From NCBI GenBank assembly GCA_021820065.1, contig JAKAEE010000007.1, positions 1 to 64,000 of the forward strand: a stretch of 64,000 bases of DNA, read 5' to 3'. The DNA is from Bacteroidota bacterium (GTDB lineage: Bacteria > Bacteroidota > Ignavibacteria > Ignavibacteriales > Melioribacteraceae). Of the stretch, positions 17,644 through 26,386 are shown piece by piece; the first letter of the stretch is position 1; the number at the start of each line of letters is the position of its first letter. The translations under genes were made by a program, and so were the position numbers. The notes beneath the pieces are model-generated. The model searched no databases. It was given only the letters and a program-made list of their open reading frames with translations, and was not told the DNA's origin.

Positions 17644-18039
17644 TTAAATAAGAAGCGTTCTATTGACTAGAAAAGTACTTGTATTAAAGATTTTTTTTGT
17701 TGAAGTGAATTGTGCGTTTTGTAAACCGACTTCTATCGCCTTGCATTCATCACAGCAGTCGTTGTGTATGAGCTGAACTATCGGCGGGCTAATTTTATTC
17801 TGGGTATTCGGTTTTTCTATCCTGGCTCCTTTTACAATCTCGCAGTAATCGTGATGATTATGAGTACCTCCTTGCGTAACTTCGGATAAGAAATTCAATT
17901 CGCTGTGAGCAAAGGATAACCCAAAACTGATGAGAAATAAAAAGAATAATATTTTTTTAGATTTTTGCATGAGCAAATATAACATCTTGTCTTGTTTATA
18001 ACAAATTACAATTAATCTACTCGGCACCTCATCGTCCAT
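17644..18039 (-). CDS. small secreted His/Cys-containing protein (HNHHDYCEIVK, HNDCCDEC), leader of czc operon
   Basis: Likely start at MQKSKK; signal peptide; upstream of czcC; paralog at 820..1164. Confidence 0.6.
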   Translation of the reverse strand: MDDEVPSRLIVICYKQDKMLYLLMQKSKKILFFLFLISFGLSFAHSELNFLSEVTQGGTHNHHDYCEIVKGARIEKPNTQNKISPPIVQLIHNDCCDECKAIEVGLQNAQFTSTKKIFNTSTFLVNRTLLI

Positions 18040-18222
18040 ACAAAGCTCGTCTTCTTTGTTGTTCTACACCGCCATACCAACTTAGAGCATGGTTAGGTTT
18101 TATTATGAGGCAACGGGAACATATAATTCTAACATCAAGCATCCTGCATCTATTCCTTTACTGTACTCAAAATTACATTAATTCTTTCACCTTGAATGGC
18201 AAAATTTGATAAGAAGAGAGTA

Positions 18223-18236
18223 TCACTATATAGTGA
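18223..18236. promoter_or_regulatory. 14-bp perfect palindrome TCACTATATAGTGA in a ~0.6 kb intergenic region
   Basis: Direct reading; operator-like. Confidence 0.4.
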
Positions 18237-18723
18237 CATGAAAGCATCAATAAAAAATATTACAAAAGCCAGACCCCATCCGAATTATCTTCCGTCCTCA
18301 ACCCGTTCTGAATTCGTTTTGAAACCGTTACAACCGGCTTACAATTCCTATTAAATCATACTATAAAGGTACTCCTAATCGCTCTAGTTGAAAGTAATCC
18401 GCTTTTTCAGATTAATGGCATATTCTTAATTGAAACACTGCTGTTGCTAATAGAATTATACTTGTTTCCAAAAGAGATTGAAAAAGATTTTTTACTCATT
18501 AAAAATCTCCCCGCATTAATTTCTAACCAGCTAACCCCATTAAAGAAGAATCAACAACAGTCAAGCTAGCCCCTATTTCTATAATCAAGGTAACGTTAAA
18601 AAGTCCGCCGGTCAAATGTAAAATTGTCTCTCTAATAGTTTGACAATCCTACCTAATACGGAACTACAACTACATTTCTTGTCACTTGACATTTTCTTAA
18701 TTTTGGGTGAATTAAAAACTACA

Positions 18724-19890
18724 ATGATGAAAAAATATTTTGCATTGGTGATTCTGATTTTTGCAGCTAGAGTTTTTGCTCAAACTGATTCTTCGGTAGT
18801 TGCCAAAGATTCCGTTCAAACGTTCAACGCGGATGTTGTTACTAAAATTCATCTTGCAGCGCCGATTGTTTCAACTCCGTTGTACTACGGAAACAAAATC
18901 TTTGCGGTCGATAACACCGGCACTGTTTCCTGTTACGATTCCGCTGCCACACTGGTTTGGAAAACAAATTTATCGGTAACGATCACAACCAAACCGATGA
19001 TTGCCGATGACGTTCTTGTCTTGGGTAGTGTTAACGGAGACATATTCGCAATCGATCCGAAAACCGGTAATCAGTTTCAATCGATAGGGCTTGATAGAAA
19101 AATCAGCACGGAAATAATCCCGTTTAGTTATCAAGGGAACATTGCATTGGCAATGCCGAAGTCGAGCGAATCAAAAACCACGATACTGTTTGGAACAGAA
19201 GACGGGAAGATTCATTGTTACGATCTTGAAACTTTGCAAGAATACTGGACCAACTCAGACGCGAAAGGCACCGTAAGCGGAATGCCGGTTTACGTGAATA
19301 ACAAAATACTTTTTACAAGCAGCGACGGATTTCTCTATTGCCTAGATGCAAACAACGGTTTGCTGATTTGGCGTTGGAAAGAAAGCGCGGAATCAAGTTT
19401 TGCCGGTTCAAACATTTTAACAGACGGTAAAACGGTTTACGCAGTCTCAAACGACAATGTTGTTTTCGACATTGATCTGCTTCTAGGCAAACTTGCCTGG
19501 AGATCAAAGAATATCAATGTGCTGCCGCCGCTAAATCTCTCACAAGATTTCAAAACATTATTCGTTATAACGAAAGATAAAAAGTTGATGATCGTCTCTG
19601 CTGTGCAAGGCAAGCTGGTTAAAGATGTTAAGATGGATGTCCAGTTCGACAGTACCGGTTCAATCGCAATTGAGAATGGTAAAAAGATTTTGTTCACGCG
19701 CAACGGAGAAATTTTTCAACTCAACGAAAAATTTAAGGAAGAACCAATAATTAGTCTTGGCGCTGCGCAGATAAATTATTTCATAAAGATTGACGATGAC
19801 AAATTTCTTTGTTCCAATCTCCAAGGTACGGTTGTAATTTTCAAATTGAGGCTTTCCGCCTCTGCAAGCCAGAGACGAGACGAGCCTTGA
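18724..19890 (+). CDS. PQQ-like beta-propeller repeat protein
   Basis: Signal peptide MMKKYFALVILIFAARVFAQ; repeated GxLxAxDxxTGxxxW-type blades. Confidence 0.85.
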   Translation: MMKKYFALVILIFAARVFAQTDSSVVAKDSVQTFNADVVTKIHLAAPIVSTPLYYGNKIFAVDNTGTVSCYDSAATLVWKTNLSVTITTKPMIADDVLVLGSVNGDIFAIDPKTGNQFQSIGLDRKISTEIIPFSYQGNIALAMPKSSESKTTILFGTEDGKIHCYDLETLQEYWTNSDAKGTVSGMPVYVNNKILFTSSDGFLYCLDANNGLLIWRWKESAESSFAGSNILTDGKTVYAVSNDNVVFDIDLLLGKLAWRSKNINVLPPLNLSQDFKTLFVITKDKKLMIVSAVQGKLVKDVKMDVQFDSTGSIAIENGKKILFTRNGEIFQLNEKFKEEPIISLGAAQINYFIKIDDDKFLCSNLQGTVVIFKLRLSASASQRRDEP

Positions 19891-20534
19891 AAAACTTTGA
19901 CGGATTCATTTTCGATATCGATGGAACGCTTGCATCAACCCACGATTTGATTTTCGCTTCATTCAACCACGTTGCAGACAAATATCTTCACCGCACATTC
20001 ACGAACGAAGAAATAAGTTCGCTCTTCGGTCCAACTGAAGATGTGATTTTGAAAGAATGGATGAAAGAAGACTACGAACATGCGCGGGAAGATTATTTCG
20101 ATTTTTATTCAAGCCAGCACGTTGAAATGGCGGATGTTTTTCCGGGAATAGTTGAAGCGCTGAAACTTATCAAATCAAAAAAACTGCCGATTGGCATTTA
20201 CACCGGCAAAGGAAAAGATTCATCCGTAATCACACTGCGTCAGATCGGTGTGCTGGATATGTTCGATATCGTTATCACTGGCGACGACGTGGAAGAGCAT
20301 AAACCTTCGCCGGAAGGAATTAATAAGTTTGTCGGCAAATTCAGTTTGGATCCAGAAAGAGTTTTGATGATTGGTGATGCGATCTCTGATGTTCAAGCTG
20401 CAGCAAGTGCCGGTGTTAAATGCGCTTTAGTTTTGTGGGACATTTATTCGAAAGAAAAATACTCGAATGTTACAGCAGATTATATTTTTAAAACGGTTGA
20501 TGGGTTTTTGAAGTTTCTGAAAGAAAGCATCTAA
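19887..20534 (+). CDS. HAD family hydrolase (phosphoglycolate phosphatase-like)
   Basis: FDGFIFDIDGTLAST, GDDVEEHKPSPEGI, MIGDAISDVQAA; probable TTG start overlapping previous stop (TTGA). Confidence 0.9.
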   Translation: MKNFDGFIFDIDGTLASTHDLIFASFNHVADKYLHRTFTNEEISSLFGPTEDVILKEWMKEDYEHAREDYFDFYSSQHVEMADVFPGIVEALKLIKSKKLPIGIYTGKGKDSSVITLRQIGVLDMFDIVITGDDVEEHKPSPEGINKFVGKFSLDPERVLMIGDAISDVQAAASAGVKCALVLWDIYSKEKYSNVTADYIFKTVDGFLKFLKESI

Positions 20535-20537
20535 ATT

Positions 20538-21752
20538 TTATTTTCTCGCCAGCCACACGTCAGGGTTTTGGTAATTCCTCTCGCTCCAAATTTCGAAATG
20601 AAGAATGTTGCCTTCAAGACTTTCGTTAACACTGCCAATTGCATTTCCGGCTTTGATGCGCTCACCTTCCTTCACGGAAATGTTGGCAACGTGACCATAA
20701 ACGGTTCTGTATTCATCACGATGTGTGATAATTACAACGCTTCCGTAGCCCGGTATCCAATCGATTGCGGAGACAATTCCTTCGGCAACGGCGCGAACGC
20801 TTTCTTTTCCGCGGACGGCAATGTCAATTCCGTAATTAAGCGTCACTGTATTCAGTTTTTCATTTTTGTTCTCGCCGAAATCGCGGACTACTCTTCCCTC
20901 TTTGATGGGCCAGCTTAGTCTCCCTTTGAGCTGCCCAAAATTCTCAAAACCGCTGTAGTCAAAATCCTGAACATTCTTTTTCATGTTCATTTTGTTTTCG
21001 TGAGATTTCGCTTTTCGTGCCCGTTCAGTTTCGATAAGTTTTGCAATCAGATTCTTAATAACAATTTCAGCGCGCCGTTTAGAAGAAATTTCTGCGGCAA
21101 TTGATTTTTTGTCCTTCTTCAATACAGCAAGCAGCTCTTTCTTCTCTTTCTCTTTTTGTTTCAGAGATTCATGTTCTGTCATTTTCTGATCGACAAGATT
21201 CTGCTTCGTTTCTTTTTCATCGACCAGCCGGAGTCTTAATTCGTTCAGTTGCTCACGGTTTGACTTCAACGCGCCTAATGTTTTGGCGTTTTCATCCGAG
21301 ACGTACTGCAAATATTTGTAGCGTTGTACCGCTTGGTTAAAAGATTCCGCATTAAAAACAAACCGCCACATCGAAAGTCCGCGGTTCTTATAAACCCAAA
21401 CAACGTAGCGCGCATAACTTTCTTTCAGATTTTTTATGCGGTTTTCGATACTGTCAATCCTCGCCTGGATTTGCCCGATAGCAATTTCCTTTTCGTTCTC
21501 TTCAGCTAAAAGGTTGTTGATCAGATTATTCAACAAAAGGTTTTGGCGGTTAAGGTTTTCCAGAGTTTGAAGAGATTCTCTCTCTGTTCTAGATTTGTTC
21601 TGTAGTTCTTTTTCGAGACGAGTGATTTCTTGTTTAATCTTATCGAGTTGGAGGTTTTGTTTGTGCAGGTTCTCGGCAGTTTGCGAAAAGAGAACAGTGA
21701 ATCCGGCGAACAAACAAATCAGTATATATTTACCAATCAATGATTTTTGCAT
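20538..21752 (-). CDS. envC: murein hydrolase activator EnvC-like / M23 peptidase with coiled coil
   Basis: Coiled coil and C-terminal LytM-like domain YGIDIAVRGKESVRAVAEGIVSAIDWIPGYGSVVIITHRDEYRTVYGHV. Confidence 0.9.
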   Translation of the reverse strand: MQKSLIGKYILICLFAGFTVLFSQTAENLHKQNLQLDKIKQEITRLEKELQNKSRTERESLQTLENLNRQNLLLNNLINNLLAEENEKEIAIGQIQARIDSIENRIKNLKESYARYVVWVYKNRGLSMWRFVFNAESFNQAVQRYKYLQYVSDENAKTLGALKSNREQLNELRLRLVDEKETKQNLVDQKMTEHESLKQKEKEKKELLAVLKKDKKSIAAEISSKRRAEIVIKNLIAKLIETERARKAKSHENKMNMKKNVQDFDYSGFENFGQLKGRLSWPIKEGRVVRDFGENKNEKLNTVTLNYGIDIAVRGKESVRAVAEGIVSAIDWIPGYGSVVIITHRDEYRTVYGHVANISVKEGERIKAGNAIGSVNESLEGNILHFEIWSERNYQNPDVWLARK

Positions 21753-22518
21753 CGTTTGGAATGTCCAGTTTCAGATTCCCGATTTCATTGTTCACATCAA
21801 CAGAACGATATTGAATTTTTATTTTTTGATTGTTCGTTAACTCGTTCACATCAATTAAGAACGGAACAGGTGTGTCTTCATACTTTCTAAACTTCGAGTA
21901 GTCGGCGTTCACCAATTTTTTTCCTTTGAAACTATTCAGCTTGTAACCGGTTATTCCCAAATCATCTCTCCGAATTGAATAAATGCTCGCAGTCGAAGCT
22001 GAGGAATCATAATAAGTAAGATTGTACTGATCGCTGTCGGTTTCATATTTGTCCGGTTCTCTTCTGAGTTTATCCGTCAAGTTTACAGAGCCGGTGAGCA
22101 AATCGAGAAGTTCTTCGAATGAGATATCTATCTTTAGAATGTCGTTCATTACGCCGGATTTCAGTTTGCCTCTGTACAATCTATTGTTGATAACATCATA
22201 AAATTGAAAATTCTGCTGAGTGATTAGAGCCGAAGCGAGATCGATACCAAACGGTCCGTAGAAAGCAACTTTCACGGTATCCGGTCGTTTTATTTGTACT
22301 TGAAAATTACTTTTGGCATCAATCTCCGAAGTCTTAATAGTGATTGTACCGTTGCCGACGAAGTTTTTTATTTTTCTTCTGTTAGCTTCCAGCCGTTTAA
22401 TTAGCCTATCCGCAGAAACAATCTGTTCTTCTTGAACCGGTTTTGATGGAATACATCCGTCCATATACAGTAATGAAAATATCGACATGATCGATATTAA
22501 AAGAAAACTTTTCCTCAC
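21730..22518 (-). CDS. DUF4292-like lipoprotein
   Basis: Lipobox LLYMDGCIP; IKRPDTVKVAFYGPFGIDLASALI. Confidence 0.75.
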   Translation of the reverse strand: MRKSFLLISIMSIFSLLYMDGCIPSKPVQEEQIVSADRLIKRLEANRRKIKNFVGNGTITIKTSEIDAKSNFQVQIKRPDTVKVAFYGPFGIDLASALITQQNFQFYDVINNRLYRGKLKSGVMNDILKIDISFEELLDLLTGSVNLTDKLRREPDKYETDSDQYNLTYYDSSASTASIYSIRRDDLGITGYKLNSFKGKKLVNADYSKFRKYEDTPVPFLIDVNELTNNQKIKIQYRSVDVNNEIGNLKLDIPNDAKIIDW

Positions 22519-24323
22519 AATTCTCCCTTATCAATTTTTCGTTTTATTTCGGATTTGCTTTGATCCAGACTGAAAGCTTTATTCCATAATTGTTTAGCTT
22601 TTTCTTTTTGACCGAGTCTAAAATAAATATCTCCGAGGTGATCTAAAATTGTTGCATTTTTTTCTTCCATGTTTGACGCGGCTTCAACATTCTTTTTTGC
22701 GTTGTCAAGACTATCTAGTTTGAAGTAGATCCAACCTATAGTATCGAGATACGATGCATTCTTCGGTTCTTGCGCGACAGCTTTCTTCGACATCCCAAGC
22801 GCGTTCTGCAAATCTATTCCACGTTCGGAAAGCGAATATGCATAGTTGTTCAAGATAAGCGCGTTCGTTGAATCCAGCTGCAATGCCTTTGTATAAAGCG
22901 AATCGGAAATTTTATATTCTTTTTTCGATTCATGTATCATCGCGGTGATGCTGAGGACTTGAATATTGTTCGGATCAATTGAAAGAGCTTTCTGCAAATA
23001 TACCAGCGCTTCTTCATCGTTTTTCAATTGGTTCAGCGTGTATCCCATCGCAGAAAGTGCCGTTACATCATCCGGATTTATTTTCAAAGCACGCTGAAGC
23101 GCTTCCTTCGCTTTCAAGTGATCATTTTCTTGAGACAGAGCCAGACCGTAAATAAGATTAACCGCAAAGTCGTTCGGAAATTTCGAATACGCCTTTGACA
23201 TGTAAGAAATTGCATCTTTGTATTTTCGATTATCGAACAACAGACCGCCTAAGCGCACCCACACTTGTGCATTCCACTCGGCAAGTGTAGCAGCTTTCTT
23301 CAAATATTCGATCGCGATTGAATCTTGTTTTTCTCGTATTCCGATTTCACCAAGGTAAGCATTAACTTGCCAATCGGCGGTGTCTTTGTCTATCGTCTGA
23401 AAAATTTCTTTCGCAATGTGAAGATTGTTCGAATCTTTTTCTGAAGCAGCAAAGAAGGAAGTTCCAATTCTAATTTTCGCTTCCATGTTCACTTGCGGAT
23501 TGGCGACGAGTTTCAAATATTCACCCGACGCATCTTTCCAATCCCCTTTTTCAATCATAACTCTCCCCTTCAGTTCCAGCAGATCAAAATCATCCGGGAA
23601 ACTCGCGAGAGATTCATTCACCATCGATAAAGCTTTGTCGTATTCTTTTGTTTTTATATAGGCATCGATTAAAACTTTTTGAAGTTGAAGATTTGACGGG
23701 TTAAGCTTAACCAGCTCGGCAACCATCTTAACTGTTTCTTGAATGTTTCCCATCCTTTCATTCAAAGCAACTAAGCGAACGAGAACACTCCACTCAGGAC
23801 CGATCAGATCAATAACTTTTTTGTAAAGTTTCAGCGCTTCGTTTGGTCTTTTGGCTTCATAGATTTGCGCCAGACTGAAATACGCGGTGTAAGCAGTTGA
23901 GTCTAACTTTATGATTTGATTATAAACCGCGGCAGATGAATCTTCCAAATGTGAAGAACTGTAGATAGATGCTAGCAACGTCATGTACTCAACGTTACCG
24001 GAATCATTCTTAACCGCCTGTTGGGCAAAATTAATTGCGGATGAGAGTTTATTCAAACGGAAGTAGTTCTTCGCCACAGTGTAATAAATTCCCGCCTTCT
24101 GATCATACTTCAAAGCGGTTAAATACTTTGCGATGGCGTCGTTGAATTGTCCTTTGGTTTCCAAAACACAACCGTCAATAAAGTTTTGTTCTGCTATTTT
24201 CTCTTTGTCTGCGCGGCTCAGCTTTACCGGGGGCGCTTCGCTCGATTCAGCTTGTTTTACTACTTCTTGAGAACATCCGGTCAGCAGGGATGCAACATAT
24301 ATTATGATTAAGAGCTTCTTCAT
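22515..24323 (-). CDS. TPR repeat lipoprotein
   Basis: Lipobox LLTGCSQE; multiple TPR motifs. Confidence 0.9.
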   Translation of the reverse strand: MKKLLIIIYVASLLTGCSQEVVKQAESSEAPPVKLSRADKEKIAEQNFIDGCVLETKGQFNDAIAKYLTALKYDQKAGIYYTVAKNYFRLNKLSSAINFAQQAVKNDSGNVEYMTLLASIYSSSHLEDSSAAVYNQIIKLDSTAYTAYFSLAQIYEAKRPNEALKLYKKVIDLIGPEWSVLVRLVALNERMGNIQETVKMVAELVKLNPSNLQLQKVLIDAYIKTKEYDKALSMVNESLASFPDDFDLLELKGRVMIEKGDWKDASGEYLKLVANPQVNMEAKIRIGTSFFAASEKDSNNLHIAKEIFQTIDKDTADWQVNAYLGEIGIREKQDSIAIEYLKKAATLAEWNAQVWVRLGGLLFDNRKYKDAISYMSKAYSKFPNDFAVNLIYGLALSQENDHLKAKEALQRALKINPDDVTALSAMGYTLNQLKNDEEALVYLQKALSIDPNNIQVLSITAMIHESKKEYKISDSLYTKALQLDSTNALILNNYAYSLSERGIDLQNALGMSKKAVAQEPKNASYLDTIGWIYFKLDSLDNAKKNVEAASNMEEKNATILDHLGDIYFRLGQKEKAKQLWNKAFSLDQSKSEIKRKIDKGEL

Positions 24324-24424
24324 ATATCCGTGTAATTTGATGCAAAAAATAGTTGTAAACCCTTATAATCACAAGGAGAAAGATTGTTCCGGCTTCATCA
24401 TTTATCTATCTTTGCAAAAAAAAT

Positions 24425-25330
24425 TTGATGATGCTCAAGTTCGATCTGGCAATTTCTTATAAATGGGTTTATGATGAAGAGCTCGTTCAGTTGATCGAAG
24501 ATATTTTCCATAGTCACGGCTCAACAACTTTTCTTATTCGCAATTATAACATCGACGAGGTAATTGATAGAGTTAACCGGAAGGAATTACAGTTCAAAGC
24601 ATACTTAGACCGGGCTTCGGATGAAGACCGCGCGTTTGAACCAATTTCAAAATTGCTGCAACGCCACCATTGTTATTTGATCAATCCGCACAACAAAGTT
24701 TTGAAAGCTACCGATAAATCAACAATGCATAAACGGCTGCTGAAAAAGAAATTCAGACTGCCGGATACACATCTCATTCCGCGGTATTCACAAACACAGC
24801 AGTTGAAATTGAACGAATATGATCTGTTGCAACTCGGATCACCTTTTGTCATTAAACCAGCGGTCAATTCCGGCGGCGGTGAAGGCGTAATCAGAAATGC
24901 TGTTTCACTGCAGCAAATTATTGACGAACGAATCACGCATCCGAACGAAAAGTTTTTAATTCAAGAAAAAATTAAGCCGCGTTTTTTTGCCGGACGACGC
25001 GCTTGGTTCAGAATTTTATGGGCTTTCAACAAAGCAATCCCAATTTGGTGGGACGATCAGACTCACATTTATAACATCGTCACAAAAAAGGAAATCGCGC
25101 GCTTCAACCTTTTACCGCTTTCACGAATTACATCTAAGCTGGCAAGAATAACCAACCTCGATTATTTTTCTACCGAGATTGCAGTTACCAAAGATCATAA
25201 TTTTGTTATGATTGATTACGTGAACGACCAGTGCGACATGCGGCTGAAGTCAAACCATCCGGACGGTGTTCCAAATGAAGTTGTTTCTGAATTTATCGAA
25301 AGGATGAGGAAAAAAGTTTTCTCGCTCTAA
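24425..25330 (+). CDS. ATP-grasp domain protein (RimK-like, unknown substrate)
   Basis: PFVIKPAVNSGGGEGVI and FLIQEKIKPRFFAGRRAWFRIL ATP-grasp motifs. Confidence 0.75.
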   Translation: MMMLKFDLAISYKWVYDEELVQLIEDIFHSHGSTTFLIRNYNIDEVIDRVNRKELQFKAYLDRASDEDRAFEPISKLLQRHHCYLINPHNKVLKATDKSTMHKRLLKKKFRLPDTHLIPRYSQTQQLKLNEYDLLQLGSPFVIKPAVNSGGGEGVIRNAVSLQQIIDERITHPNEKFLIQEKIKPRFFAGRRAWFRILWAFNKAIPIWWDDQTHIYNIVTKKEIARFNLLPLSRITSKLARITNLDYFSTEIAVTKDHNFVMIDYVNDQCDMRLKSNHPDGVPNEVVSEFIERMRKKVFSL

Positions 25331-26280
25331 AAATTCATATCGTCTTCAACGGTTGCCAGCATATTCAAATAACTTTGATACCTTAACTTGGCAATCAATT
25401 CTTTTTCCACGGCTTCGATAATAGCGCAGCCCGGCTCGTGATCATGCGTGCAAGTATTGAATCTGCAATTATCTTGAAATGGTTTGAACTCGACAAAGTA
25501 ATGTCCCAAATCTTCCTTGCGTACCCCGTAAGGATCTATCTCGCGAATACCGGGTGTGTCGATGATAAACGTTCCAACATCAACTTTTCGTAAAACACTT
25601 GTAACCGTGGTGTGCTTCCCTTTTGATGTTGAATCGCTGATTGTTCCAATTTTGAAATTCAGACTTGTGTAAATCTCATTCAGCAGTGATGACTTTCCAA
25701 CTCCGGATTGACCCCACATCAAATTGATTCTGTTTTTCATGGCTTCGCGCAATTCTTCTAAACCGTTTTTAGTGATTATGCTCGTCGCAAAAACTTCGTA
25801 GCCAATTCCTTGATAAAGCTGAACGAGAGTTTTGAAATCTTCACTGGTATCCAAATCGGTTTTATTGATTACAATGATCGGCTTGATGTGAGAACTTTCT
25901 CCGATAACTATTAATCTGTCTATCAAACGGTTATTAAGTTTTGGAAGTTGGCAGCTTGAAACAATAACCAGGTTATCGATGTTTGCGGCAACAATTTGTT
26001 CAAGCCGCTCGCCCCGTGTACTTGCGCCTTTAATCTTAGGGGCTTTTCTCGAAATGTAATTTCTTCTTGGAAGGATTTTTTCTATTACACCGGAACCGTC
26101 ATTGTTCATCTCGTACAAAACTTGATCGCCGACGGCAACAATATCAACGGCAAAAAGTTTACCGCGTTTCAATGCAAATTCTTTTTGAAATCTCCCCCGC
26201 AGCGAACATCTTACTTCTTCATCTTTTTCATTCAACAAATAGTAATTATTGCTTTCAGTCTTGAAGACAGTGCCTTGAAT
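25327..26280 (-). CDS. rsgA: ribosome small subunit-dependent GTPase A
   Basis: Circularly permuted GTPase motifs NKTD…GQSGVGKSSLLN…DTPGI; C-rich zinc site; start proposed at ATT 26280 after GGAGG. Confidence 0.9.
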   Translation of the reverse strand: MQGTVFKTESNNYYLLNEKDEEVRCSLRGRFQKEFALKRGKLFAVDIVAVGDQVLYEMNNDGSGVIEKILPRRNYISRKAPKIKGASTRGERLEQIVAANIDNLVIVSSCQLPKLNNRLIDRLIVIGESSHIKPIIVINKTDLDTSEDFKTLVQLYQGIGYEVFATSIITKNGLEELREAMKNRINLMWGQSGVGKSSLLNEIYTSLNFKIGTISDSTSKGKHTTVTSVLRKVDVGTFIIDTPGIREIDPYGVRKEDLGHYFVEFKPFQDNCRFNTCTHDHEPGCAIIEAVEKELIAKLRYQSYLNMLATVEDDMNF

Positions 26281-26303
26281 TTTTACCTCCGTTTAAAAAT
26301 AAG

Positions 26304-26327
26304 AAGCACCTTAAAAATAAGGTGCTT
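26304..26327 (-). terminator. hairpin AAGCACCTTA-AAAA-TAAGGTGCTT downstream of ompP1-like gene
   Basis: 10-bp perfect stem. Confidence 0.6.
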
Positions 26328-26363
26328 CCGAGGGGTTGTCAATCAGTAGTACTTCGAGGAGGA

Positions 26364-26386
26364 TTAATCCACCTAAGGCGGATTAA
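26364..26386. repeat. palindrome TTAATCCaCCTaAGGcGGATTAA overlapping stop codon of 26383..27840
   Basis: 11-bp arms with one mismatch. Confidence 0.65.
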
